The notes under the pieces were generated by a model that saw only the letters and a list, made by a program, of their open reading frames with translations, did not search any database and was not told the DNA's origin. A DNA stretch of 64,000 bases from an uncultured Lachnospiraceae bacterium (GTDB taxonomy: Bacteria; Bacillota; Clostridia; Lachnospirales; Lachnospiraceae). The stretch is taken from positions 62,001-126,000 of the forward strand of contig CAJTXN010000003.1 in NCBI GenBank assembly GCA_910583605.1, written 5' to 3'. The translations under genes and the position numbers were made by a program. Positions within the stretch are counted from its first letter, which is position 1; every line of letters begins with the position of its first letter. Below are positions 25,232 through 33,964 of this stretch, one piece after another.

Positions 25232-25798
25232 ATGACAACATTTTATTCACCGGAAGAATTAAAAGAACTGGGTATAAAAGAATTTGGAGAAAACGTGTTA
25301 ATCAGCAGAAATGCAATCTTATACTCACCGTCCACACTGACCATCGGACATGATGTAAGAATCGATGATTTCTGTATTTTAAGCGGAACCATAGTTCTGC
25401 ACAATTTTATTCATATTGCACAGTTCTGCGGATTGTATGGGGGAGACAGCGGAGTGGAAATGATGGATTTTACCTCACTTTCTTCGAAATGCTCCATTTA
25501 TGCGGTATCCGACGATTATAGCGGAGAATCCATGACAAACCCCATGATACCGATGAAGTACAAACCGGGCTCTATTGACAGTAAAGTTACAATCGAAAAG
25601 TATGTTGCGGTAGGCGCTTCTTCCGTTGTGCTTCCGGGAGTGACTCTGGCCGAGGGCAGTTCTTTTACCGCCATGAGCCTGTGTGCAAGAGATTCGGCGG
25701 AATGGACGGTAAATGCAGGCGTTCCGGCAAGGCGGGTGAAAGACAGAAGCAGGAAACTATTGGAACTGGAACAGGAGTTTTTAAAAGAAAGAGGATAA
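25232..25798 (+). CDS. Hexapeptide-repeat acyltransferase (WbbJ-like LbH)
   Basis: A 188-residue left-handed beta-helix protein: GENVLISRNAILYSPSTLTIGHDVRI, then IHIAQFCGLYGG and VAVGASSVVLPGVTLAEG. Such enzymes acetylate or otherwise acylate sugars. It stands where the acetyltransferase of the pseudaminate pathway would be expected, although canonical PseH is a GNAT-fold protein, so it may replace PseH or transfer the group carried by the acyl carrier protein encoded 1.8 kb downstream. The FkbH-like gene follows after 25 bp. Confidence 0.75.
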   Translation: MTTFYSPEELKELGIKEFGENVLISRNAILYSPSTLTIGHDVRIDDFCILSGTIVLHNFIHIAQFCGLYGGDSGVEMMDFTSLSSKCSIYAVSDDYSGESMTNPMIPMKYKPGSIDSKVTIEKYVAVGASSVVLPGVTLAEGSSFTAMSLCARDSAEWTVNAGVPARRVKDRSRKLLELEQEFLKERG

Positions 25799-25823
25799 AC
25801 CTGCAGTATGCGGAGGTATATAT

Positions 25824-27551
25824 ATGCAGTTTTCAGATTATCTAAAAACTTATCGACAATGTATAAAGGAAATGCCACAGAAGAAAATTCAGGTGGCATT
25901 TCTTTCCATGTTTACCATAAAGGGCTTAAAGGAAGTTTTAACGGTGAAAGCCTTTGAAGAAGGCATCGGTATCGAGTGCTATGAAGGCGCTTACCGGCAG
26001 GTGGTGCAGGAGGCCATCGGCTGGAACCGGGAAATCATGAAACCGGATATTACATTCGTGTTATGGGATGCAGAAAGCCTTCTGGGGGATTACTATGTGG
26101 ATGCTTATAAGTATACGGTTACGGAACGAAGGGAATATGTGGAAGACAAATGGAAAGAATTTCAGCAATATGTAACTCTGCTGGAACAAAATATACCGGG
26201 AATTATTGTTTTTCATAATTTTGAATATCCGGCCGTTTCGCCGTTGGGAATCATGGAGACAAAGCAGGAATTCGGACTGATGGAAAGCCTGGAATATCTG
26301 AACCGAAGTCTGGCAGAGTACTGCAGGAATAAAACATCGGTCTATATATTTGATTATGCGGGTTTTAAAAGCCGTTACGGCGAGGCAGTTTTAAGGGATA
26401 ATAAAATGTATTATCTGGGGGATATGAAGATTTCCATGGAAGGATTAATTTTACTGGCAGATGAATATTTATCTTATATCCGGGCGCTGGCAGGAAAAAG
26501 CAGAAAATGTCTGGTGCTGGATTTGGACAATACGCTCTGGGGCGGAATTATCGGGGAAGACGGCATGGAACATATAAAGCTGGGACCGGATTATGAAGGA
26601 AAGGCATATCGGGAATTTCAGATTTATATTAAAAGTCTGCTGCACCGCGGTGTGATTCTGGCAGTAAACAGTAAGAACAATTATGAAGATGCCATGGAGG
26701 TTATTGAAAACCACGATTATATGGTTCTTCGGAAAGAGGATTTTGCGGCTTTCAAAATTAACTGGCAGGATAAGGTCAGTAATATGAAAGAGCTGGCTGC
26801 AGAACTGAATATCGGACTGGACAGTATGGTGTTTGTGGATGATGACAGGATAAACTGTGATATGATGGAGACGGGCCTGCCCATGGTAAAAACCATTCAT
26901 CTGAACGGAAATCCGGTGACGTACGTAGATGTGCTCAGGGGTCTGACGGATTTTAACATGCTATCGTTTACGGAAGAAGACAGAAAAAAAAATGAACAGT
27001 ACCGGAGCCAGGTTCTTCGAAATGAACTGAAAAGCAATGCCGCTACGCTGGAGGATTTTATTAAGAGCCTGGATATCCGGACAAGGTTTGAGGAAATGAA
27101 TGATTCCAATATCGGGCGAATTTCCCAGTTAACCATGAAAACCAATCAGTTTAATCTGACCACCAGAAGATATACGGAAAGTGACCTGAACCTGCTGGCG
27201 AAGTCCGGATATAAAACGGTATGCCTTCATGTTGCTGACCGTTACGGAGATAACGGAATTTGCGGGGTATTGATATTTAAACCGGAAAAAGGGGAAATTA
27301 TGATTGATACCATGCTGCTGAGCTGCCGGGTGATGGGAAGAAAAATAGAAGAGCAATACTTTGAATTTCTGGAGGAAGTCGCAGAAAAAGAAGGGGTATC
27401 CGTCATTACCGGAGAGTATATACCTACTCCGAAAAACAAACCGGTGGAGGGCCTGTATCGGGAACAGGGGTTTGTCTGCACCCTTCACGATGAACACAGA
27501 CAGATTTGGAGAAAAAATATAAAAGGAAAGGAAAATGTAGTACTACAGTAA
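25824..27551 (+). CDS. FkbH-like HAD-IIIC protein (glyceryl-ACP type synthase) with GNAT-like C-terminus
   Basis: A 575-residue protein in three parts: an N-terminal SGNH-like region of about 220 residues, a HAD-superfamily subfamily IIIC domain with the nucleophile motif LDLDNTLWGG (first aspartate near residue 233) and VFVDDDRINCDMM, and a GNAT-like C-terminal part from about 420 (QLTMKTNQFNLTTRRY, then GDNGICGVLIF). FkbH proteins load a D-glyceryl group from 1,3-bisphosphoglycerate onto an acyl carrier protein in polyketide extender synthesis. An ACP gene follows 27 bp downstream, which fits that chemistry. In this locus the acyl group would be expected to go to the amino sugar. The acyl identity is inferred. 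Confidence 0.85.
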   Translation: MQFSDYLKTYRQCIKEMPQKKIQVAFLSMFTIKGLKEVLTVKAFEEGIGIECYEGAYRQVVQEAIGWNREIMKPDITFVLWDAESLLGDYYVDAYKYTVTERREYVEDKWKEFQQYVTLLEQNIPGIIVFHNFEYPAVSPLGIMETKQEFGLMESLEYLNRSLAEYCRNKTSVYIFDYAGFKSRYGEAVLRDNKMYYLGDMKISMEGLILLADEYLSYIRALAGKSRKCLVLDLDNTLWGGIIGEDGMEHIKLGPDYEGKAYREFQIYIKSLLHRGVILAVNSKNNYEDAMEVIENHDYMVLRKEDFAAFKINWQDKVSNMKELAAELNIGLDSMVFVDDDRINCDMMETGLPMVKTIHLNGNPVTYVDVLRGLTDFNMLSFTEEDRKKNEQYRSQVLRNELKSNAATLEDFIKSLDIRTRFEEMNDSNIGRISQLTMKTNQFNLTTRRYTESDLNLLAKSGYKTVCLHVADRYGDNGICGVLIFKPEKGEIMIDTMLLSCRVMGRKIEEQYFEFLEEVAEKEGVSVITGEYIPTPKNKPVEGLYREQGFVCTLHDEHRQIWRKNIKGKENVVLQ

Positions 27552-27578
27552 AAATTGCAGTATTACAGGTAAATCGGA

Positions 27579-27794
27579 ATGGAACAGATTATAGAGATAT
27601 TAAAGAATGCTTTGGGAACAGACAATATCAATGAGGACACTACAAAAGAAAATTGTGAGGAATGGGATTCTTTTAATCATCTGGTGGTGGTTGCGGATTT
27701 GGAGCGTGAACTTTCCGTGGAATTTACCATTGAGGAAACCGAAAGGATGGACAGTGTAAAAGACATTTTTGAAATAGTCAAAGCAAAGGCTTAG
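27579..27794 (+). CDS. Acyl carrier protein
   Basis: A 71-residue acidic helical protein with the 4'-phosphopantetheine site at Ser31 in EEWDSFNHL (the usual DSL motif is DSF here). It probably carries the acyl group loaded by the FkbH-like protein. It lies between that gene and a VOC-family gene. It is a dedicated carrier, not the fatty-acid ACP, judging from context and sequence. Only a weak ribosome binding site is visible. Confidence 0.88.
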   Translation: MEQIIEILKNALGTDNINEDTTKENCEEWDSFNHLVVVADLERELSVEFTIEETERMDSVKDIFEIVKAKA

Positions 27795-27824
27795 GGCAAA
27801 AGTTGTCGAAAATTGGAGGAAATT

Positions 27825-28202
27825 ATGAAATTACATCATATTGGAATTGCTACAAAAGACATAAAGGTTACAAAAGACTATATTAAAAACCTGTATCCGA
27901 TCGTAAAAGAGACAGATATTATTTATGATGCAAATCAGGATGCGGAACTCTGCATGCTTACCTTAGAGGATGGTCTGGGTTTGGAACTGATCATGGGAGA
28001 AAAAGTAAACAGTTTTGTGGATAAAAAACAATATATATACCATTTGTGTTTTGAAGTGGAAGACATTGAGGAAGCAATTTCCGAATATCGGAGGTGTCGG
28101 GATATAATTATGACAAATCCAACACCGGCAGTATTATTTGATAACCGGCGGGTGGCATTTGTATTTAGCAAAATAGGCATCATTGAGTTAGTAGAAAAAT
28201 AA
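27825..28202 (+). CDS. VOC-family protein (methylmalonyl-CoA epimerase-like fold)
   Basis: A 125-residue glyoxalase/VOC protein: MKLHHIGIATKDIKVTKDYI with a metal-ligand histidine, GLGLELIMGE with a glutamate, IYHLCFEVEDIEEAI with a histidine, and GIIELVEK at the end with another glutamate, so the usual metal ligands can be traced. The ATG at 27825 is chosen because GGAGG lies 5 bases upstream; a TTG at 27813 would overlap that site. Family members include epimerases acting on acyl-CoA esters, so it may change the stereochemistry of the ACP-bound acyl group. That is inference. Confidence 0.75.
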   Translation: MKLHHIGIATKDIKVTKDYIKNLYPIVKETDIIYDANQDAELCMLTLEDGLGLELIMGEKVNSFVDKKQYIYHLCFEVEDIEEAISEYRRCRDIIMTNPTPAVLFDNRRVAFVFSKIGIIELVEK

Positions 28203-28219
28203 AGGAACAGGTACAATAA

Positions 28220-30964
28220 ATGACGAATCTGGAAGACGGAAAAGAATTAATTGTAATCTATAGGGGGGATTCCAAATATGATACATTATGTGTATTCTCC
28301 GATGAACTGGGAAAATCATTGGAAAGGCTTGGGTATCAGGTAGTAACTGTTGATTTAAATGACGAAACGGATACCAATCAAAAGATTAATATGCTTGCCA
28401 GTGTCCGGGTTAAGGCATTTATCGGATTTAACGGAATCGGGGCAGGAGTGCGGCTCAGTGACGGAGCGTACCTTCAGGATGTGTTAAACGGGCCATATTA
28501 CGGATTTTTTGTTGACCATCCCGTGTATCAGTACAATCGGCTTGCAACACCGATTCAGAATATGAATGCATTTGTTGTGGATGAATCACATGTTGATTAT
28601 ATTCGTCTGCATCACACGGATATTCAGAAGGTACAGATGATTCCACACGGAGGGATCGTGCAGACAGAGATTCAGCCGTATGAGAAACGGAAAAAGGATG
28701 TGGTTTTTTTTGGTTCCTTTGTCAGACCGGAGAAAATACTTGAGCAGGTAGACCGGCTTCCGGAGCAGGGATTAACGGATATTGTCTATAACGTGATTCA
28801 ACGTATGCTGACGGATTTTCAGATAACCATTGATATGGCATTTGATGCCATGTTACAGGAAAATGCCATCAATCTCAGCCCGGAGGATTATCATTCCTTT
28901 ATGTCTTATATCCGTTTGGCTGATACCTATGTGAGACAGTATTTCCGGTATCTGATCATTAAAACGATTGCAGAGGCGGGAATAAAAATAGAATTATATG
29001 GAGAAGGCTGGTCCGACCTTCAATGTAATGCAAAAGAGAATCTGATCATTCATGAACCGGTTTCCTGCCGGGAAGCCTGCGAAATTATGAATGACAGCAA
29101 AATTGTATTGAATGTGATGCCCTGGTTTAAAAAGGGCAGCCATGAGAGAATATTTATGGCCATGTTATCCGGGGCAGTCTGCATTACGGATGAGAGTACC
29201 TATATTGATCAGGAATTTGCAGATAACGTTGAGATTATTACATACTCTTTAAAACGGCTGGCGGAATTACCGATGAAGATAGAATATCTTCTTAAAGATG
29301 CCGGCGCCGCCGGAAATGTTGCCGAAGCAGGAAGAAGAAAAGCGGAAGAATTTCATACATGGGATAACCGGGCAGAAAAAATCGTGAGTTATATGGAGCA
29401 GGATTCAACGGAAGCATATATGGCGGAGATAACGGAAATCCTTGCTTCATTGGAAAATACTAAATACAATCTGTTAAAGTATAATAAACTGCAGGAGATG
29501 TTTAACTGTCTGGAACAGATGTATCAGAAGCTGACGGAGGCAGACAGGAAAAAGATATTCTCATCATTGGAGAACAGACAAAAAAACAATTCTCCGGCGG
29601 CTCTGGCATTAAATTCCTTTGCAATGAAATATTTTGGAGAACCGGAATATACCATAAAACTTATAGATATGGTAAGTGACAGTGAAAAATACCGTTGGGA
29701 AACGAAACTGACCGTATATTGGTATATTGTACAGTATTCTTTTACAAAGAGTTCGATCATGAATGCAGAAGCAGGAAGAAAACTTCGGGAATTATATGGA
29801 AATGTTGTTTATGATATAAAAAATGAATGTCATTTGCAATACGAATTCCGAAATAAAGAGAAACGGAATTCCAATCAGGCAGTAGTTCTGATTTCACAGT
29901 TTCTTACGATGGAACATGGTCCTACAAAGACGGTTCTGGACAGATGCCAATGTCTGATGGAAGACTATGGCATGGAAATTGTATTGATCAATACGGCAGA
30001 ATTTATGTATAATGATAAAATGCTTTGTTTGTATGATATGAATGGCGGTTCTTATAATGACGGCCTTTCCGGTAAAAAAGAAATAGAGTATATGGGACAT
30101 ATAATTCCGTTTTATCAGTGCTCTGAGAATATGCCATGTGCAGAGGAAATATGCAGAATGGCAGAACTGATATATGAGACAAATCCTTATTTCATATTAA
30201 ATATCGGCGGAAACAGCCCGTTGACGGATATCTGCAGTGATTTTTGCCCTACGCTGACAATCTCTACGGTACCGTCTTCTATGGCAACAACCCTGGGACA
30301 GTTTCAGGCGATTGGAAGACAGATAACGGATTTTGACAGAGAAATCTTAAAAGCAAACGGAAAATCCGAGGCTCATATCATAGAGAGCCGCTTTACCATG
30401 TCTGTAAAACCTCAGGAATCAACGCATTCAAGAAAGGAACTGGGATTGCCGGAGGACAAGTTTGTAGTTGTTCTGGTTGGCGGAAGACTGACGGAAGAAC
30501 TGGAAGACGAATTGCTGGACAGACTTTTGTATGATACGGATAGCGACACGGTGGTGGCGCTGGCGGGCTGTTATGATAAATATAAGGTAAAAGCGGCAGA
30601 GATTCAGGGGTTTACTGATAAAATCGTGAATCTGGGTTTCCAGAATGATATGCTGGCAGTGTTGGACTGCTGTGACCTGTATATCAATCCGAGACGGAAA
30701 GGCGGTGGAACTTCCTCATTTGAAGCCATGTATAAGGGAATTCCGCTGATTACGCTTCCGATGGGAGATGTGGGGTTGGCAGCAGGACCGGATTTTCATG
30801 TGCAGGACTATGACGAAATGATTCAGACGATTTCAAAATATAAGTCGGACAGGAACTATTATGAAGAGCAGTCCCGGAAGGCGCGAAATCGCGGGGAAGA
30901 ACTGATGGATACTTCGAAAGAATTCGGAAAAATAATTGATGAAATGATAAACAGGATGGAATAG
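28220..30964 (+). CDS. Two-headed glycosyltransferase (CgeB/DUF3880-like head plus GT4-like head)
   Basis: A 914-residue cytoplasmic protein. Residues about 1-400 resemble CgeB-like enzymes: GPYYGFFVDHPVYQYNRL, VVFFGSFVRPEK and SHERIFMAMLSGAVCITDES. A helical linker of about 150 residues follows. Residues about 553-914 are a second GT-B unit: AVVLISQFLTMEHGPTKT, VVVLVGGRLTEELEDE and DLYINPRRKGGGTSSFEAM with the nucleotide-binding glutamate. The second head is paralogous to the C-terminal half of the protein at 13231. It probably adds two successive sugars or acts as a polymerising pair on the flagellin glycan. It follows the VOC gene after 17 bp and precedes pseF. Confidence 0.75.
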   Translation: MTNLEDGKELIVIYRGDSKYDTLCVFSDELGKSLERLGYQVVTVDLNDETDTNQKINMLASVRVKAFIGFNGIGAGVRLSDGAYLQDVLNGPYYGFFVDHPVYQYNRLATPIQNMNAFVVDESHVDYIRLHHTDIQKVQMIPHGGIVQTEIQPYEKRKKDVVFFGSFVRPEKILEQVDRLPEQGLTDIVYNVIQRMLTDFQITIDMAFDAMLQENAINLSPEDYHSFMSYIRLADTYVRQYFRYLIIKTIAEAGIKIELYGEGWSDLQCNAKENLIIHEPVSCREACEIMNDSKIVLNVMPWFKKGSHERIFMAMLSGAVCITDESTYIDQEFADNVEIITYSLKRLAELPMKIEYLLKDAGAAGNVAEAGRRKAEEFHTWDNRAEKIVSYMEQDSTEAYMAEITEILASLENTKYNLLKYNKLQEMFNCLEQMYQKLTEADRKKIFSSLENRQKNNSPAALALNSFAMKYFGEPEYTIKLIDMVSDSEKYRWETKLTVYWYIVQYSFTKSSIMNAEAGRKLRELYGNVVYDIKNECHLQYEFRNKEKRNSNQAVVLISQFLTMEHGPTKTVLDRCQCLMEDYGMEIVLINTAEFMYNDKMLCLYDMNGGSYNDGLSGKKEIEYMGHIIPFYQCSENMPCAEEICRMAELIYETNPYFILNIGGNSPLTDICSDFCPTLTISTVPSSMATTLGQFQAIGRQITDFDREILKANGKSEAHIIESRFTMSVKPQESTHSRKELGLPEDKFVVVLVGGRLTEELEDELLDRLLYDTDSDTVVALAGCYDKYKVKAAEIQGFTDKIVNLGFQNDMLAVLDCCDLYINPRRKGGGTSSFEAMYKGIPLITLPMGDVGLAAGPDFHVQDYDEMIQTISKYKSDRNYYEEQSRKARNRGEELMDTSKEFGKIIDEMINRME

Positions 30965-30986
30965 GTGTACCGGATTGGAGGCTATT

Positions 30987-31721
30987 ATGAAAATATTATG
31001 TATCATTCAGGCACGAATGGGTTCCGAGCGTCTGAGAGGCAAAGTAATGAGGGAAGTTATGGGAAAACCCATGGTATCTTACACCCTTGACCGAACCTTA
31101 AAGAGCCGCTATATTGATCAGGTGGTTTTGGCCACATCGGATAAAGACACGGAAAATCCAATGGTGGAATATCTGACGGAGCATGGATATAATGTATTTC
31201 GTGGAGATGAAAACAATGTGCTGAGCCGTTATGTGGAGGCAGAAAAAGTCTATGGGGGAGATATCATTATGCGGATAACCGGAGACTGTCCGTTTATCGA
31301 TCCGGTGGTTATTGATGAGGTAATTACTTATTTTCTGGCCCATGATTTTGATTATGTCCGGGTGGATGTACCGGACAGCTTTATCCGGGGGTTTGATGTA
31401 GAGATATTTACAAAAGAAGCCTTGGAACGGGTATATGAGATTTCAAAAGGAATTCCGGGAGAATCTCCATATAAAGAACATGTTACTCTGTATATGTACC
31501 GACATCCTGAAGAATTCTGTGTCAGTACGTTTCAGGGAAGTGAGCTGTATAACCGGAACTACCGTTTGTGTGTGGACACGCCGGAAGATTTTGAACTGGT
31601 GACAAAGATATATGAACATTTTAGAGATGCTTATGTAAGTGGAAAAGATGTTATTCATTTTCTGGACGAACATCCGGAAATAGCCGGGATTAATCAGAGC
31701 ATTGAACAGAAACATGTTTAA
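30987..31721 (+). CDS. pseF: CMP-pseudaminate cytidylyltransferase (PseF/SpsF type)
   Basis: A 244-residue nucleotidyltransferase of the SpsF type: ILCIIQARMGSERLRGKVM nucleotide loop, VLATSDKD, VFRGDENNVLSRYV and MRITGDCPFIDP (metal-binding region). It activates pseudaminic acid with CTP. The ATG at 30987 has GGAGG 5 bases upstream, whereas a TTG at 30975 overlaps that site. The order pseF-pseI-pseG-pseC downstream mirrors the Bacillus spore-coat genes spsF, spsE, spsG and spsC in content. A second cytidylyltransferase is fused to a PseG domain at 10487. Confidence 0.82.
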   Translation: MKILCIIQARMGSERLRGKVMREVMGKPMVSYTLDRTLKSRYIDQVVLATSDKDTENPMVEYLTEHGYNVFRGDENNVLSRYVEAEKVYGGDIIMRITGDCPFIDPVVIDEVITYFLAHDFDYVRVDVPDSFIRGFDVEIFTKEALERVYEISKGIPGESPYKEHVTLYMYRHPEEFCVSTFQGSELYNRNYRLCVDTPEDFELVTKIYEHFRDAYVSGKDVIHFLDEHPEIAGINQSIEQKHV

Positions 31722-31768
31722 AATAAAAGCTGTGATGCAGAAATAGTCGAAAAAGGAATGGGTATGAA

Positions 31769-32830
31769 ATGAAAAAAGAAATTGTTATCGGAAATACAAT
31801 GATCAGTCCGAAAGAAAAAACATTTATTATAGCGGAAATGTCTGCCAATCATCTGATGGATTATGACCGGGCAGTACGTATTATGGATGCTGCAAAGGAA
31901 TCTGGTGCGGATGCCATAAAAATTCAGACCTATACGCCGGATACCATTACGCTGGACTCCGATAAACCCTGGTTTCAGATTACCCAGGGAACCATATGGG
32001 ACGGTGTGACGCTTCATAAGTTATATGAATCCGCCTATACGCCGTGGGAATGGCAGCCAAAGCTGAAAGAGGAAGCACAGCGGCTGGGTCTGGAGTTTTT
32101 TTCTTCCCCCTTTGATCTGACTGCCGTGGATTTTTTGGAGGAGATGAATATCAGTGCATATAAGATTGCATCCTTTGAAATCACGGATATTCCATTGATC
32201 CGGAAGGCGGCAGAGACAGGAAAACCGATTATAATCTCCACGGGAATTGCTTATAAAGAAGATATTGAGGAAGCGCTGAAGACCTGTGAGGAAGCAGGAA
32301 ACAGGCAGGTGATCCTTTTGAAATGTTCATCGGCCTATCCGTCTCCCTATGAAGATATTAATTTAAAAAGTATTGAAAAGATTGCGGAGGATTTTCAATG
32401 TATTACGGGACTTTCCGATCACACCATGGGTTCGGCAGTTGCAGTGGCAGGAGTGGCCCTTGGCGCCAAAGTAGTTGAAAAACATTTAACGCTGAACCGG
32501 GCGGACGGCGGACCGGACGGGGCATTTTCCATGGAACCCCGGGAATTTAAGGAAATGGTTGATAATATACGGATGGTGGAAAAAGCAATGGGAACTGCCA
32601 CATATGATTTGACTGAAAAACAGAAAAGCAGCCGGGAACATTCCCGTTCGCTTTTTGTGGTGCTGGATATGAAAAAAGGTGATATGATTACCGGTCAGAA
32701 TGTGCGTTCCATACGTCCGTCCTGCGGACTTCATACCCGGTATTTTAATACCATTCTTGGAAAAAGAGTGAACCGGGATTTGGAATCCGGCACTCCGATG
32801 TCTTTGGATTATCTGGAGGATCAGCCGTAG
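31769..32830 (+). CDS. pseI: Pseudaminic acid synthase PseI
   Basis: NeuB-family enzyme that condenses the 2,4-diacetamido-2,4,6-trideoxy-L-altrose with phosphoenolpyruvate. Diagnostic stretches are FIIAEMSANHLMDYDRAV, IKIQTYTPDTITLDSD with KPWFQI, WDGVTLHKLYESAYTPWEW, GLSDHTMGSAVAVAG and EKHLTLNRADGGPDGAFSMEP. The C-terminal SAF domain (about 290-353) includes SRSLFVVLDMKKGDMI and IRPSCGLHTRY. It has the normal length of 353 residues. It differs clearly from the NeuB-like synthase at 12154, so the island encodes two distinct nonulosonate synthases. Confidence 0.93.
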   Translation: MKKEIVIGNTMISPKEKTFIIAEMSANHLMDYDRAVRIMDAAKESGADAIKIQTYTPDTITLDSDKPWFQITQGTIWDGVTLHKLYESAYTPWEWQPKLKEEAQRLGLEFFSSPFDLTAVDFLEEMNISAYKIASFEITDIPLIRKAAETGKPIIISTGIAYKEDIEEALKTCEEAGNRQVILLKCSSAYPSPYEDINLKSIEKIAEDFQCITGLSDHTMGSAVAVAGVALGAKVVEKHLTLNRADGGPDGAFSMEPREFKEMVDNIRMVEKAMGTATYDLTEKQKSSREHSRSLFVVLDMKKGDMITGQNVRSIRPSCGLHTRYFNTILGKRVNRDLESGTPMSLDYLEDQP

Positions 32831-32867
32831 AATTAATCATAATCGGAAGCGGCAGGAGAGGTAAGTT

Positions 32868-33893
32868 ATGCTGTATATAAGAGTGGATGGAAATGAAAAA
32901 ATTGCCACCGGACATGTGATGAGGTGTCTGTCCATAGCAAAAGCCCTTAGAAGCCTGGGGGAGGAATCCGTATTCATACTGGCAGAACCTTATGGGGTGC
33001 CGATTATAGAAAAAGAGGGATTTCAGACAATCTGTCTCAACGGAAGATATGATAAGATTACCGAAGAAACAGAGAAAATGGATGAGATGATTGCACAGCA
33101 TCAGATTAAAAAATTGCTGGTGGATTCCTATTTTATAGATGAAACATATTTGGAACATTTACGTCGGAACAGTTCATTGATTTATATTGACGATATGGGC
33201 GAAAGGATTTATCCTTCTGATGTATTAATTAATTATTGTAATTATTATGACAAATTTCGTTATGAAGAACGATATGGGAACACAGGTACAAAACTGTTGC
33301 TGGGCTGTTCCTATGCTCCACTGCGGGAGGAATTTTCCGGCCGCAGGGAGCGGCAGTTTGATGAATTTCGGGAAATTCTGATAACTACCGGAGGAACGGA
33401 TACTTACAATATGGCATACAGGATTGGAGCAGCCATGGCAGACTGTCCGCACCTTCGGAAAATAAAGATCAATATTGTTTCCGGGCGGTTTAACACTCAT
33501 CTTTCGGAACTACGGGAATTGGAAAGCCGGAACGGAAATATTGTAATACATCACAATGCCGGAAACATGGCGGAATTAATGATGAATTGCGATGCGGCGG
33601 TATCGGCAGGCGGAACCACCCTGTATGAAATCTGTTACTGCGGACTGCCCACGGTCTGTTTTGCCTTTGCAGATAATCAGCTGGACGGAACCGGAACCTT
33701 TGGAGAACGGGAAGTCATGATAAATACAGGAGATATCCGCAGGGACCCGGACCGGGCGGTAAAGCAGATTGTGGATAACGTCTGCCGTCTGGCGGAGGAT
33801 TCCGGATTGCGCAGGAGCTTTTCGGATAAAATGCGGAAGCTGGTAGACGGAAACGGAGCTCTTCGTATAGCAGAAGAGATACAGGCTTTATAA
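32868..33893 (+). CDS. pseG: UDP-2,4-diacetamido-trideoxyhexose hydrolase PseG
   Basis: A 341-residue GT-B-fold hydrolase that releases UDP from the altropyranose intermediate, providing the substrate of PseI. Motifs: LYIRVDGNEKIATGHVMRCL with the catalytic-type histidine in GHV, a conserved LLVDSYFID stretch, ITTGGTDTYNMAY, and VSAGGTTLYEICYCGLPTVCFA for UDP binding. AGGAGAGG precedes the ATG. It sits 37 bp after pseI and 71 bp before pseC. Confidence 0.9.
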   Translation: MLYIRVDGNEKIATGHVMRCLSIAKALRSLGEESVFILAEPYGVPIIEKEGFQTICLNGRYDKITEETEKMDEMIAQHQIKKLLVDSYFIDETYLEHLRRNSSLIYIDDMGERIYPSDVLINYCNYYDKFRYEERYGNTGTKLLLGCSYAPLREEFSGRRERQFDEFREILITTGGTDTYNMAYRIGAAMADCPHLRKIKINIVSGRFNTHLSELRELESRNGNIVIHHNAGNMAELMMNCDAAVSAGGTTLYEICYCGLPTVCFAFADNQLDGTGTFGEREVMINTGDIRRDPDRAVKQIVDNVCRLAEDSGLRRSFSDKMRKLVDGNGALRIAEEIQAL

Positions 33894-33964
33894 GACGGAA
33901 TGAGAGATTGATATGCTATAAATTTACCGGTTCAGGAACAAGGAAAGAAAGGAATAAGGATATT

